A stretch of DNA of 46,919 nucleotides from Bdellovibrionales bacterium (GTDB lineage: Bacteria; Bdellovibrionota; UBA1018; CAIMNF01), in NCBI GenBank assembly GCA_947462765.1, contig CANHQK010000013.1, positions 1 through 46,919 on the forward strand, in the 5' to 3' direction. The translations under genes were made by a program, and so were the position numbers. Shown in pieces: positions 1 to 8,085 of the stretch; the stretch's first letter is position 1, and each line of letters begins with the position of its first letter. The notes below the pieces were generated by a model. That model did not search any database, was not told the DNA's origin, and saw nothing but the letters and a program-made list of their open reading frames with translations.

Positions 1-2
1 AG

Positions 3-626
3 ACCATCGTCAGGAAATTCAGAATGATGGCAGTCCGGGTCCGGTCGGAGCATCAGGCGCGCATCCAGGAGCTCCACTCAAACCCTGTAACGGAGCTTCA
101 ATTCGATGACCTCGAGACCTTCGAACACACCAAGTGCAAGCCCCTCAGTATTTCGCTTGCCGTGGATAAAAAAACACGTGAAATCATCGCCTTTCAAGTG
201 AGCCGGATGCCAGCCAAAGGAAAACTTGCGGAGATTTCCAGACGCAAGTACGGGAAAAGAAAAGACGAGCGTCCGGTCGGGTGGGATCGTTTGTTTCAAA
301 CGATCAAGAGCGTGGCTCATCCCAAAGCAACCATCGAATCGGATGAGAACCCCCACTATCCGAAGTTCATCAAAAAGCACCTAGGACCGGTCCGGCATGT
401 CCGCCACCCGGGTGCACGTGGGGCGATTACGGGTCAGGGAGAATTGAAAAAACTCATATTCGATCCCCTTTTTTCACTGAACCATACCTGCGCGATGCTC
501 CGGGCGAACATGAACCGCTTGGTTCGACGCACCTGGGCCACCACGAAAAAGCCAGAGGGGCTGATCGACCACCTCTGGCTCTATCTCTGGTACCACAATC
601 AGGTCTTAATTCGACCCAAGCCCTGA
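3..626 (+). CDS. IS1-like DDE transposase, 5' end cut by window edge
   Basis: The reading frame is open from the window edge, so the first visible ATG at 24 need not be the real start. The protein has transposase-like blocks: an acidic FDDLETF motif followed by a beta-strand-like AVDKKTREIIAFQV segment, a second acidic site ESDENPHYP, and a C-terminal NRLVRRTWATTKK segment. The last resembles the N-R-L-x-R-x-T region of IS1-family-like transposases. The fold assignment is inference from these motifs. No terminal inverted repeat could be recognised downstream, so whether the element is complete cannot be judged. It lies just before a secreted-protein pair with no shared signals. Confidence 0.6.
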   Translation, partial: TIVRKFRMMAVRVRSEHQARIQELHSNPVTELQFDDLETFEHTKCKPLSISLAVDKKTREIIAFQVSRMPAKGKLAEISRRKYGKRKDERPVGWDRLFQTIKSVAHPKATIESDENPHYPKFIKKHLGPVRHVRHPGARGAITGQGELKKLIFDPLFSLNHTCAMLRANMNRLVRRTWATTKKPEGLIDHLWLYLWYHNQVLIRPKP

Positions 627-690
627 CTTCAGGCGCAGGGAAAGGGGGCAGTTCGTTAAGGTTCCCCTCCGTCCTGCCGATCCGCAGATC

Positions 691-1401
691 ATGAGATTCT
701 CTCTCACTCCCCTCTTATTCATATCCATCGTGAGCACTCAAGCCTTTGCCCGCCCGATTGACCTTTACGGTCTTTGCATGGGTCTCCGATCCGGCGACCC
801 AATGAGTGCCGAGGCAAAGCACATCCTCTCCGGCAAAGCGCTCGATCAGGAACTTGACGCAGCCCTGAAAGATGCCGACCGTGTTCGGGATGCCGCTTGC
901 ATCATTGCTGAAACCAAACGCTCGGTCCACCTCGGGGCCCTACTCCAGGTCCGAAACGAGCATCTGGTACCCGAGGTATTCAGCGCGCTCATCCGGATCA
1001 TCTCGCCCAAGAACGAGGAACAGATCCGTACTGCCATGAAGTCCTGGATCCAATCGCCCAATCGGGAAGATCACATCCTGAAAACCCTCGGAGCCTTGCA
1101 AGTACTGGGGGCCGTCCAACCCCGTCCGACAATGAAAGATTTGGAAGGCCTGCTCGAGTCCGCGATTCCAGAGGTTCGAATGGGAAGCCATGATTTCCTC
1201 TTTCAACGGTTCGATCAACTGAGTGGACAGGAACGTCAGGAGCTAATGAAAGCCGCCCTGAAACGGGATCCAATCCAGGTTCGCGTGAGCGCACTCCGCA
1301 CCTTCCGGGCACTCAAAGACCGGGAAAAGAAGGCTCTTCAGATTGATCTGAGAGACTGCAAGAAAGATCCGGAGCCAGAAGTCAGGGAGGAATGCCCATG
1401 A
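691..1401 (+). CDS. Secreted HEAT-repeat-like protein
   Basis: This 236-residue protein starts with a Sec signal peptide (MRFSLTPLLFISIVSTQAFA, cleavage probably after AFA). The mature part is almost entirely alpha-helical, with regularly spaced helix pairs such as HILKTLGALQVLGAVQ and QVRVSALRTFRALKDREKK. These look like degenerate HEAT/ARM repeats, which usually act as protein-binding scaffolds. No catalytic motif is visible. The stop codon overlaps the next gene's start in an ATGA, so the two are translated together and probably work together in the periplasm. No clear Shine-Dalgarno precedes the start. I do not recognise a named family. Confidence 0.7.
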   Translation: MRFSLTPLLFISIVSTQAFARPIDLYGLCMGLRSGDPMSAEAKHILSGKALDQELDAALKDADRVRDAACIIAETKRSVHLGALLQVRNEHLVPEVFSALIRIISPKNEEQIRTAMKSWIQSPNREDHILKTLGALQVLGAVQPRPTMKDLEGLLESAIPEVRMGSHDFLFQRFDQLSGQERQELMKAALKRDPIQVRVSALRTFRALKDREKKALQIDLRDCKKDPEPEVREECP

Positions 1402-2342
1402 AATCCCTGATGGTTCTCTCCGGCTTAGCACTCCTCCTGCAATCTCACGCCTCGGCCACCGCACCCACACCCGAAGATGCGACCCGCACCCTCGGTCAAG
1501 TCGAGCAAATCAACAAGAAGCCTGCCTGTGATTCCTGGGGCTCCATGTCCCGGTTGCAGAAGTGCCGGGAAAAAATGCGCCGTCTGTACAAGGATAACGT
1601 TGCAAACATCCACTTGTTCATGGGTTACGGGGACGCCGGAGGCAAACCGCCAGTAGCCACTGACGCGATCGAGCGCGCTTACCTGGTGCAAAAGCTTTAT
1701 GCGGTTTGCGGAGTCGAACCCTGCGGATTCCGTGCCGATCCGAAAAACGCGAATCACCTCAGCAAATCCCTGCCCGAGGGGAAGAAGATCGTGGTGAAGA
1801 TCTACACGAGCGCCCTGTCTGACCGGGACGACCTGAACCGGAAAAACCCGAAACAGGCCGAGCACACCAAGTGGATGAACGAAAAGTTCAAAACGACACT
1901 GGGCTCATCGGAGGCGGTTTTCTACATGGGCCACTCCCGCGACGGGGGCGGACCGGACTTCGGCCCGCCCGTACTCGATGCGAACGGACACACCAACTAC
2001 GCGTGGTACCGGAAGCACAAACCCGGATTGAAAATGATCCAGGAGAACATGAAAAAAGGAACGCCCGAGCTCTACGGTTCCTTTTCTTGCGACTCGCTCA
2101 AACACTTCGCGGCTCCGATCCGCAAGGTGAATCCGGATGTGATCTACTTCGGCACCACACGCCTGGCATACTACAACTACACCAACAAAGTGGTGAACAA
2201 AGTCACTCTGCCCGACCGGATCACCAACAGTGAGGCAATCGATTCGACCCTGCTCGCAATCGGCGGAGTCGCGAACCAGAAGTGCGAATTCAACAAAACC
2301 TTCAAGAACAACAAACAGCCTACCGAAGCCGACTACGAATGA
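1398..2342 (+). CDS. Secreted protein with caspase-like His/Cys layout
   Basis: I chose the second ATG (1398): it forms an ATGA overlap with the preceding gene and lies 7 nt after AGGGAGG, whereas the ATG at 1392 is only 1 nt after it. The 314-residue product has a signal peptide ending near HASA. Two blocks stand out: a hydrophobic strand then GHSRDGGGPDFGPP (His about 179), and about 50 residues later a strand then GSFSCDSLKHF (Cys about 231). Clan CD cysteine peptidases (caspases, CHAT, gingipain-like) place catalytic His and Cys after two successive hydrophobic strands in this way. The classical H-G is H-S here, so peptidase activity is a hypothesis. Several other cysteines could form disulfides. 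It ends 4 nt from convergent lysA. Confidence 0.6.
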   Translation: MKSLMVLSGLALLLQSHASATAPTPEDATRTLGQVEQINKKPACDSWGSMSRLQKCREKMRRLYKDNVANIHLFMGYGDAGGKPPVATDAIERAYLVQKLYAVCGVEPCGFRADPKNANHLSKSLPEGKKIVVKIYTSALSDRDDLNRKNPKQAEHTKWMNEKFKTTLGSSEAVFYMGHSRDGGGPDFGPPVLDANGHTNYAWYRKHKPGLKMIQENMKKGTPELYGSFSCDSLKHFAAPIRKVNPDVIYFGTTRLAYYNYTNKVVNKVTLPDRITNSEAIDSTLLAIGGVANQKCEFNKTFKNNKQPTEADYE

Positions 2343-2346
2343 AGGT

Positions 2347-3636
2347 CTAGAGTCCCGCTTCCTGACGGATGAGATCGCTGTAAGTTTCGCGCTTCCGGAT
2401 CAATTTGACTTGCCCACGATCCACCAGCACCTCGGCCACCCTAGGACGGGAATTGTAGGTACTGCTCATCGAAAACCCGTAAGCTCCTGCGGAAAGAATC
2501 GCCAGGGTCTCACCCGGAAGACCTTCGAGGGAGAGCTTGCGGGATTTGGCGAAATAGTCCGTACTCTCGCAAATACCCCCCACGACATCCCAGCTCACCG
2601 GGGGAGTCCTACCCTGCTCCAATGGCAAGATCTCATGATAAGCCTCATAGAGCGCAGGGCGGACCAGATCGTTCATTCCGGCATCGAGAATCAGGGTTCG
2701 ATCTTTTCCCCGCTCCTTGGAGTACACCACCTGACTGACCAGCGCTCCCGCATTGGCCATCAAACTCCGACCCGGTTCAACCAGGATTTTCGGCACATTT
2801 GAAAAATGCTTCCGAATGAGTTCGGCGTAATCCTCGAGGTCGATCACTTTCTCTTGGTGATATCGCACGCCGATCCCTCCTCCGAGATCGACATAATCCA
2901 ATTCGCGCCCGAGATGCTCCTCTACTTCCCACTTCAGATCGGCCAGCCGTTTGAAAGCACGGTCATAAGGACGGATCGACGTGATCTGGCTTCCGATATG
3001 AATCGAAAGTCCCGCAATCCTCACATAGTCGTCATCGCCATAGGTGACCGCGAGATCGAGGATCTCCTCCCGGGTGAGCCCGAACTTATCGTGCCTACGT
3101 CCGGTCGAAATCTTGTCCAAGGTGCCGGCGTCGACATCCGGGTTATACCGGAACGCCACCGAAACCGGTCTTTTCATTGAATTCGCGATCAGAACGATCA
3201 TTTCGAATTCCATGACCGACTCGACATGGAGTGAGCCGACTCCCCCTTCAGGAAGGCGGAACAACTTCTCGAGTTCATGCGCAGTCTTGGCGACACCGGA
3301 AAGAACCCGTTTTTCACGCGGAATTCCGGCACGCTCGGCGCGGTCCCACTCCCCGTAGGACACCAGATCGCAACCCGCTCCGAGACTCGAAAGCAGGCGA
3401 AGAATCGAAAGATTCGAATTCGCCTTCACAGCGAAACAGATTTGAACGGGGGATTTCCGGAAGGCTCTGGAAAGAGCCGCATAAGATTGCCGGATCGCCC
3501 CTCCCGAGTAGACATAGAGAGGGGAACCGTGGCGTTCGATGATTTCCTGGAGGGGGATGCCCTCAACGGACAATTTCCCTTTTTTATAATCGAAATGCTC
3601 CCGGGGGCCGGGAAGAACGGGCTTAACGGATTTCAT
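2347..3636 (-). CDS. lysA: Diaminopimelate decarboxylase
   Basis: LysA converts meso-diaminopimelate to L-lysine and CO2 with pyridoxal phosphate, the last step of lysine synthesis. The 429-residue length is normal. The PLP lysine sits in CFAVKANSN (Lys71). The fold III phosphate-binding and substrate motifs follow: SIHIGSQI, the glycine-rich DLGGGIGVRY, EPGRSLMANAG, then GGICESTDYFAK with the active-site cysteine supplied across the dimer, and AGAYGFSMSSTYNSRPR. It is a single gene with its own promoter (TTGACC-17-CATACT) whose -10 ends 6 nt before the ATG, so the message is probably leaderless. No dap genes lie nearby. Confidence 0.95.
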   Translation of the reverse strand: MKSVKPVLPGPREHFDYKKGKLSVEGIPLQEIIERHGSPLYVYSGGAIRQSYAALSRAFRKSPVQICFAVKANSNLSILRLLSSLGAGCDLVSYGEWDRAERAGIPREKRVLSGVAKTAHELEKLFRLPEGGVGSLHVESVMEFEMIVLIANSMKRPVSVAFRYNPDVDAGTLDKISTGRRHDKFGLTREEILDLAVTYGDDDYVRIAGLSIHIGSQITSIRPYDRAFKRLADLKWEVEEHLGRELDYVDLGGGIGVRYHQEKVIDLEDYAELIRKHFSNVPKILVEPGRSLMANAGALVSQVVYSKERGKDRTLILDAGMNDLVRPALYEAYHEILPLEQGRTPPVSWDVVGGICESTDYFAKSRKLSLEGLPGETLAILSAGAYGFSMSSTYNSRPRVAEVLVDRGQVKLIRKRETYSDLIRQEAGL

Positions 3637-3642
3637 GCCCTG

Positions 3643-3671
3643 AGTATGAACGAGAACGAGTCCCCGGTCAA
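3643..3671 (-). promoter_or_regulatory. lysA promoter, predicted leaderless
   Basis: Read on the minus strand: TTGACC (3666-3671), a 17-nt spacer, CATACT (3643-3648), then CAGGGC and the ATG. A start 7 nt downstream of the -10 would fall on the A of the ATG. No Shine-Dalgarno is present. Confidence 0.65.
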
Positions 3672-3692
3672 AGGACCATCCTTCGACCGGGG
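3662..3692. repeat. 31-bp palindrome overlapping the lysA -35 box
   Basis: CCCCGGTC-A-AAGGA, spacer CCA, TCCTT-C-GACCGGGG: 13 of 14 positions pair around a 3-base centre, with one A/C mismatch. One arm contains the lysA -35 hexamer. No T-tract follows on either strand, so a terminator is less likely than an operator, although readout as an RNA hairpin ending the upstream lipoprotein message cannot be excluded. Confidence 0.55.
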
Positions 3693-3739
3693 CTCATTGA
3701 GAGAGAGATGAGGGTTGAGGGGGACAGTTGGGAAAATTT

Positions 3740-4228
3740 TCAGTTCCGGGTTCCGTTGATGGTGATGCTCCCGAGGCAGCCATAGCCAAATGAAGATGCG
3801 GGATTCAAAGTGCCCTGAATGGTGTTTCCATTCATCATCAAGATGCCTTGATAGGTGCAATTGGTGCTCGATCCGGACATTCCGCCACCAAACATTCCAC
3901 CACCAAACATCCCCGCGCCTTGCTGGCCGAAGGCATTCGCACCCCCCGTGACGGGAATCAGGGAGAGCGTGACATTGACCTGCCCATTGGCAGTCCGGGT
4001 ACCCGACAGGGTCTGGTTGAAACAAGGATTGGATCCGGAACCGCTGATTTGGTTACCGGCTTCGTTTACAGAAAGACGGATGGTCGAACATTGTGCGCTC
4101 GAAAACTGGGCTCCGCTCTGGGTCAGATTGTAAACACTCGTGCCCTGCATCCCGCAGCCGATCGCCGATAAGAGGGTCAGGAACATCAGGGGACTATACC
4201 ATCTGGGGATCTCGAACTTCGTCTTCAT
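3740..4228 (-). CDS. Gly/Met-rich lipoprotein
   Basis: Three ATGs stand in tandem (4234, 4231, 4228). I take the third because CGGAG then lies about 6 nt upstream. The 162-residue product begins MKTKFEIPRWY, then a hydrophobic stretch and lipobox LSAIGC, so it is a lipid-anchored envelope protein. The mature part is rich in Ser, Thr, Asn and Gly, with beta-strand-like segments and a low-complexity repeat MFGGGMFGGGMSG in the middle; cysteines in SSAQCST, SNPCFNQ, NCTYQG and YGCLG may form disulfides. The family is not recognised. It reads toward lysA with the palindrome between them. Confidence 0.7.
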   Translation of the reverse strand: MKTKFEIPRWYSPLMFLTLLSAIGCGMQGTSVYNLTQSGAQFSSAQCSTIRLSVNEAGNQISGSGSNPCFNQTLSGTRTANGQVNVTLSLIPVTGGANAFGQQGAGMFGGGMFGGGMSGSSTNCTYQGILMMNGNTIQGTLNPASSFGYGCLGSITINGTRN

Positions 4229-4311
4229 CATCATCTCCGTACGGATCCCAATAGAGCAAAGAGGGTGCCAGCACATGGGCCCTCATTGAATTCGAGCAGG
4301 AGCATGATTCC

Positions 4312-4333
4312 CCCTGAAAGAGGCCCTTCAGGG
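4312..4333 (-). other. Hairpin downstream of mtaD
   Basis: CCCTGAA (4312-4318) and TTCAGGG (4327-4333) form a perfect 7-bp inverted repeat about 50 nt after the mtaD stop. No T-tract follows, so it is at best a weak or factor-assisted terminator or an mRNA 3'-end stabiliser. The rest of 4229-4383 shows no gene. Confidence 0.35.
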
Positions 4334-4383
4334 TGTCTAAAATCGAAACAGCCGAGAGCCGGACAGACATCAATGAACTCAGT

Positions 4384-5727
4384 TTAAGGATGAAGCTGGA
4401 GTTCACGGGCCAATTTTTGGCGGATCCGCTCGACTCCTGAATAAATGCGGACTGGATCGAGCGTCTCGAACCGCCCCTGATCCATCAGCACTCGCCCCTC
4501 ACAAATGACCGTATCCACCTCGAGGCCCTGGCAGGCATAGACCAACTGACTGAGCACCGAGTGCATGGGCATCAAATGAGGATGATCTGTCCGGATGAGG
4601 ATCAAATCGGCGCGCTTGCCCGGTTCCAGCGATCCGATCGAGTCTCCGAGACCCAGCGCCCGGGCCCCCTCGTAGGTGGCAAGATTGAGCGCATCGAGAG
4701 CGACCATGGCCGTACTGTCGTGATGGGCCACCTTCTGGGCCTTGGTCCCGAGATCCATGGCGCCAAAGAGGGACAAATCATTGTTCGAGGCCGAACCATC
4801 CGTACCCAGTGCGCACTCCACTCCCGCTTTCCTGAACTTCACGATGGGTGCAATGCCGGAGCCCAGCTTGAAATTCGAATCGGGGTTATAAATCACAGTA
4901 GCACCGGTCTCACGGAACAGACGGATCTCCTCATCTGTCAGGTGCACCCCGTGTGCTGCAAAAAAACGGTGATGAAGCGCTCCGAGATCATACAGACGCC
5001 GGCCCGGAGTCTTGCCATACTTGGCAAGTGATTCACGGACTTCCTTCTCGGTCTCTGAAACATGCATGTGAACCGGAACCTGAAAACGAGCCGACAAGGC
5101 GGTCACTTCGCGGATGAGATCATCACTGCAGGTGTAGGGAGCGTGAGGCCCCAAAGCGGGGCGGATCCGGGGATGGTTTCGGTATTTTTCAAAAAACGCC
5201 TCGAAGCGCGAGGCCCTGCCAGCCAGAGCCTGTTCTCCCAAGTGCTTCTCGTCAGGAACCGGAAAGTCCATGAACGGCCAAGCCAGCGTGGCCCGGAGAC
5301 CGGCAGCATCGAGCACCTGAGCAGCAGACTCGGTGAAAAAATACATGTCATTGACCGTGGTTGTCCCGAAGCGGATACACTCCAGTGCAGAGAGAGAGAC
5401 CCCGACTTCCACAAAATCCGAATCGACCCACTGGGCCTCGACCGGGAATACCCGCTCGAACAACCATTTGTGAAACGGAAGATCATCCTCATAGCCCCGC
5501 AGTAGACTCATCGCCAGGTGAGTGTGGCCATTCACAAGCCCTGGCATGACGATCCGACTTCCCCCGTCGATGAATCGCGAACATTCGCTTTCGCGACCGT
5601 CCCTCCAAGGACCCGATTCAACGATGACTCCCGCCTTCACACCGAGGAATTGGTCTTGAAAAACCTTACCCTCTCCTCCGGTCATCGGAAGAAGGGTTCT
5701 GCACCGGATACCGAGATCGAAGGTCAT
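4384..5727 (-). CDS. mtaD: 5-methylthioadenosine/S-adenosylhomocysteine deaminase-like amidohydrolase
   Basis: This 447-residue amidohydrolase carries the metal ligands of the TRZ/ATZ/MtaD branch: NGHTHLAMSLLRGYEDD (His68, His70), MHVSETEKE, AAHGVHLTDEE and LGTDGSASNNDLS. MtaD enzymes deaminate 5'-methylthioadenosine and S-adenosylhomocysteine to the inosine derivatives. The ATG is 1 nt after the stop of the upstream purine nucleoside phosphorylase and follows GGAGGATGAG, so the two are co-translated. That pairing suggests a salvage route: deaminate methylthioadenosine, then cleave methylthioinosine to hypoxanthine and methylthioribose phosphate. Substrate preference within the family cannot be settled from sequence, and other aromatic-ring deaminases share these motifs. 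Confidence 0.85.
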   Translation of the reverse strand: MTFDLGIRCRTLLPMTGGEGKVFQDQFLGVKAGVIVESGPWRDGRESECSRFIDGGSRIVMPGLVNGHTHLAMSLLRGYEDDLPFHKWLFERVFPVEAQWVDSDFVEVGVSLSALECIRFGTTTVNDMYFFTESAAQVLDAAGLRATLAWPFMDFPVPDEKHLGEQALAGRASRFEAFFEKYRNHPRIRPALGPHAPYTCSDDLIREVTALSARFQVPVHMHVSETEKEVRESLAKYGKTPGRRLYDLGALHHRFFAAHGVHLTDEEIRLFRETGATVIYNPDSNFKLGSGIAPIVKFRKAGVECALGTDGSASNNDLSLFGAMDLGTKAQKVAHHDSTAMVALDALNLATYEGARALGLGDSIGSLEPGKRADLILIRTDHPHLMPMHSVLSQLVYACQGLEVDTVICEGRVLMDQGRFETLDPVRIYSGVERIRQKLARELQLHP

Positions 5728-5728
5728 C

Positions 5729-6616
5729 TCATCCTCCGCAATTCTTTTCGACCGAGAGGAGAATCGCCCTCAGGATTCCCGTGGACGAAGTTTTGCAAGC
5801 GTCAAGAATGGCGAAGTGATCGAGCTCCTCGGGCTCACCATCGGCCCCATCGGTCAAACCAGCGGCAATATTGCTGATGAGCGAAATTCCACAAACTCTC
5901 GCACCGCTGTGCTTGAGTGCGACCGTCTCCCAGACGGTGGACATCCCCACCGCATGGGCGCCGATCCCCTGAAAGAAGCGAATCTCGGCAGGAGTCTCGA
6001 ACGCCGGACCGGCTACCCCGACATAGACTCCCTCATGAACCCTCAATTTCTCGCCCCTGAGCGCTCCAGCAAGCACACGGGTCCATTCCCGATCAAAAAG
6101 CCGGGTCAGATCCTGGAAACGGGGGCCCCAAGGCGTGCCATCGGGACGTGCGGGATTGACTCCACTCAGCGGGTTCTTGCCGGACAGATTAATTTGATCA
6201 CGGATCAGCATCACATCGCCGGTCGAATGAGCCGGATCCATTCCTCCTGCCGCATTGGTCAGGAAAAAATGCTCCACCCCGAGCTCACGCGGAAACATGA
6301 CTGTTCGGACCACTTCACGCGGCTCAAGGCCCTCGTACCCGTGCAGTCGCCCAACCTGAATGATTCCACAAAGTTTTTTGGCACGGTGGTGGATGAAAAC
6401 ATACTTCCCCGAATGGCCGGGTGCTGTGGAGGGGTGGATTCCGGGAATCGCTGAAAAGGGCACTTCGGCAGCGATGACAAATCCAGACGGGATCCCCTGC
6501 TCGAGTGAATCCTTGAAGCCGGATCCTAGCACCACTTGAAATGAAGGAGCGGGGAGCCCTTGGCTGTTCAACAAGGACTGAATCGCACGGGCTCCATCGG
6601 ACAAAACTGGGGTCAT
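5729..6616 (-). CDS. Purine nucleoside phosphorylase (trimeric, PunA type)
   Basis: It cleaves purine nucleosides with phosphate. The 295 residues hold the hallmarks of the trimeric family: LGSGF phosphate loop (31-34), GRLHGYEG, TNAAGG, GPAFETPAEIR (Glu211), VGMSTVWE and SLISNIAAG (Asn249). Glu and Asn at the last two sites favour 6-oxopurines. Methylthioadenosine phosphorylases carry Asp instead, so this is not a classical MTAP. Placed directly before mtaD, it could act on methylthioinosine, as inosine-type phosphorylases do in bacteria that lack MTAP. The start has a purine-rich GGGGGG just ahead and a -10-like TATAGT 8 nt upstream. Confidence 0.88.
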   Translation of the reverse strand: MTPVLSDGARAIQSLLNSQGLPAPSFQVVLGSGFKDSLEQGIPSGFVIAAEVPFSAIPGIHPSTAPGHSGKYVFIHHRAKKLCGIIQVGRLHGYEGLEPREVVRTVMFPRELGVEHFFLTNAAGGMDPAHSTGDVMLIRDQINLSGKNPLSGVNPARPDGTPWGPRFQDLTRLFDREWTRVLAGALRGEKLRVHEGVYVGVAGPAFETPAEIRFFQGIGAHAVGMSTVWETVALKHSGARVCGISLISNIAAGLTDGADGEPEELDHFAILDACKTSSTGILRAILLSVEKNCGG

Positions 6617-6624
6617 AGCCCCCC

Positions 6625-6652
6625 ACTATAGTCAAAATCCCTTTGAATCCAA
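6625..6652 (-). promoter_or_regulatory. Promoter of the phosphorylase-mtaD operon
   Basis: On the minus strand TTGGAT, a 16-nt spacer, then TATAGT, which ends 8 nt before the phosphorylase ATG. The predicted 5' leader is 1-2 nt. It sits immediately downstream of the ftsZ terminator. Confidence 0.5.
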
Positions 6653-6655
6653 ACG

Positions 6656-6692
6656 AAAAAGGACCCCCGGGGGATTGCCCGGGAGCCCTTTT
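6656..6692 (-). terminator. ftsZ intrinsic terminator
   Basis: The inverted repeat 6657-6671 / 6678-6692 forms a 15-bp stem with a short loop. Its two imperfect positions become G-U wobbles only on the minus-strand RNA, and the stem is followed there by TTTTTCGTTT. This orientation fits termination of the ftsQAZ transcript. Confidence 0.8.
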
Positions 6693-6719
6693 CGAAGTGC
6701 ATTTCTGCCAATCGACCGA

Positions 6720-8045
6720 TCAGCCGTTATTGTTGTTCGACTCGTTCGAGCGGCGCATGAAAGCCGGGACATCGTAGTCCTGACCTTCGGAGCTCACCAT
6801 ACCGAGACGCTTGGCAATCTCACGGGCACGCGCCAGTTCGGAGTTCTCATTCCCGGCAGAAGACAGATTCTGTACCGTCTGGGGATTGAAGTTCTCGGAA
6901 ACAGCACCCAGGCCATTCGATGCGACATTCATCGCAGGCGGATTGGCGTTTTGATTGTTGGTGTTGCTGTTGGCGTTGATATTGGTGTTAGCATTGGAAA
7001 GGTTGCTATTCACCGCATTCTGGTTGGCAACCGGGTTATTTTTCGCAACCGGGTTCGCATTTTTCATCTCAGTGATCTGAGCCGTGGCATCGCAACCGAG
7101 ACCGGTTGCAATCACAGTGACCTTCACCTTGTCGTTCAAAGACTCATCGATCACGGTACCGAAGATGATCTGAGCGTCCTCATCGGCGGCTTCCTGGATG
7201 ATCGAGGTCGCTTCATTCACTTCGTGGAGGGTCAGGTTGGAGCCCCCGGTGATGTTGATGATGATCCCGGTCGCGCCATTGATCGAGATGTCCTCGAGCA
7301 AAGGAGAGGAAATCGCCGAAGTGGCGGCTTCGACGGCGCGGTGGTCGCCCTGGCCGAAACCGATCCCCATGAGGGCGAGGCCCTTGTTTTCCATGATGGT
7401 GCGGACGTCGGCGAAGTCGCTGTTGATGTAGCCGGTGTGATTGATCAGGTCGGAGATGCCTTGCACGGCATTCAGGAGAACCTCATCGGCCTTACCGAAG
7501 GCTTGCATCATCGACAGAGAAGCGCCCGAAATGTTCAGCAGGCGGTTGTTCGGGATGATGATCAGGGAGTCCACGCTCTCACGCAGTTGATTGATCCCTT
7601 CGAGGGCCTGCTTCATGCGCTTTTTGCCTTCGAACAGGAACGGCTTGGTCACCACACCGACGGTGAGGGCGCCCACTTCTTTTGCGATCTTGGCGAACAC
7701 AGGAGCGGCACCGGTCCCGGTTCCACCGCCCATTCCGGCAGTGATGAACACCATGTCGGCACCCGAGAGCATTTCGGAGATCTGTGCGTAGTCTTCGAGT
7801 GCGGCTTTACGGCCGGTGTCCGGATTGGCGCCGGCACCGAGACCGCGGGTCAGTTCCTGACCGATGGCGATCTTGGTCGGAGCGAGAACGCTCTCGAGGA
7901 CCTGTTTGTCGGTGTTTGCTGCGATGAACTCCACGCCGGTCAGACCGGCACGGATCATGGTATTGACAGCATTGCATCCGCCACCGCCCACTCCGACGAC
8001 CTTGATTTTAGCACCCAGAACCTTGTTTTCTTGAATTTCGAACAT
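6720..8045 (-). CDS. ftsZ: Cell division GTPase FtsZ
   Basis: This tubulin homologue polymerises into the Z ring. I take the ATG at 8045, 10 nt after AAGGAGG; the in-frame GTG at 8054 is only 1 nt from it. The 441-residue product has the GTPase core: [13 protein letters not shown], the tubulin signature GGGTGTG (106-112), PNNRLL, and the T7-loop region NSDFADVRT. The C-terminal tail peptide YDVPAFMRR for FtsA binding is present but is followed by an unusual SNESNNNNG ending. The linker (about 328-377) is extremely Asn-rich: 20 of 50 residues are Asn. It is the last gene of ftsQ-ftsA-ftsZ. Confidence 0.97.
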   Translation of the reverse strand: MFEIQENKVLGAKIKVVGVGGGGCNAVNTMIRAGLTGVEFIAANTDKQVLESVLAPTKIAIGQELTRGLGAGANPDTGRKAALEDYAQISEMLSGADMVFITAGMGGGTGTGAAPVFAKIAKEVGALTVGVVTKPFLFEGKKRMKQALEGINQLRESVDSLIIIPNNRLLNISGASLSMMQAFGKADEVLLNAVQGISDLINHTGYINSDFADVRTIMENKGLALMGIGFGQGDHRAVEAATSAISSPLLEDISINGATGIIINITGGSNLTLHEVNEATSIIQEAADEDAQIIFGTVIDESLNDKVKVTVIATGLGCDATAQITEMKNANPVAKNNPVANQNAVNSNLSNANTNINANSNTNNQNANPPAMNVASNGLGAVSENFNPQTVQNLSSAGNENSELARAREIAKRLGMVSSEGQDYDVPAFMRRSNESNNNNG

Positions 8046-8085
8046 ATGTACCACGCCTCCTTGTGTCAGTTGTTTTCGAAAAGTT

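Noticed and set aside
4194-4406. 70-codon minus-strand ORF between mtaD and the lipoprotein
   Set aside because: It overlaps both neighbours, has no Shine-Dalgarno and no recognisable feature.
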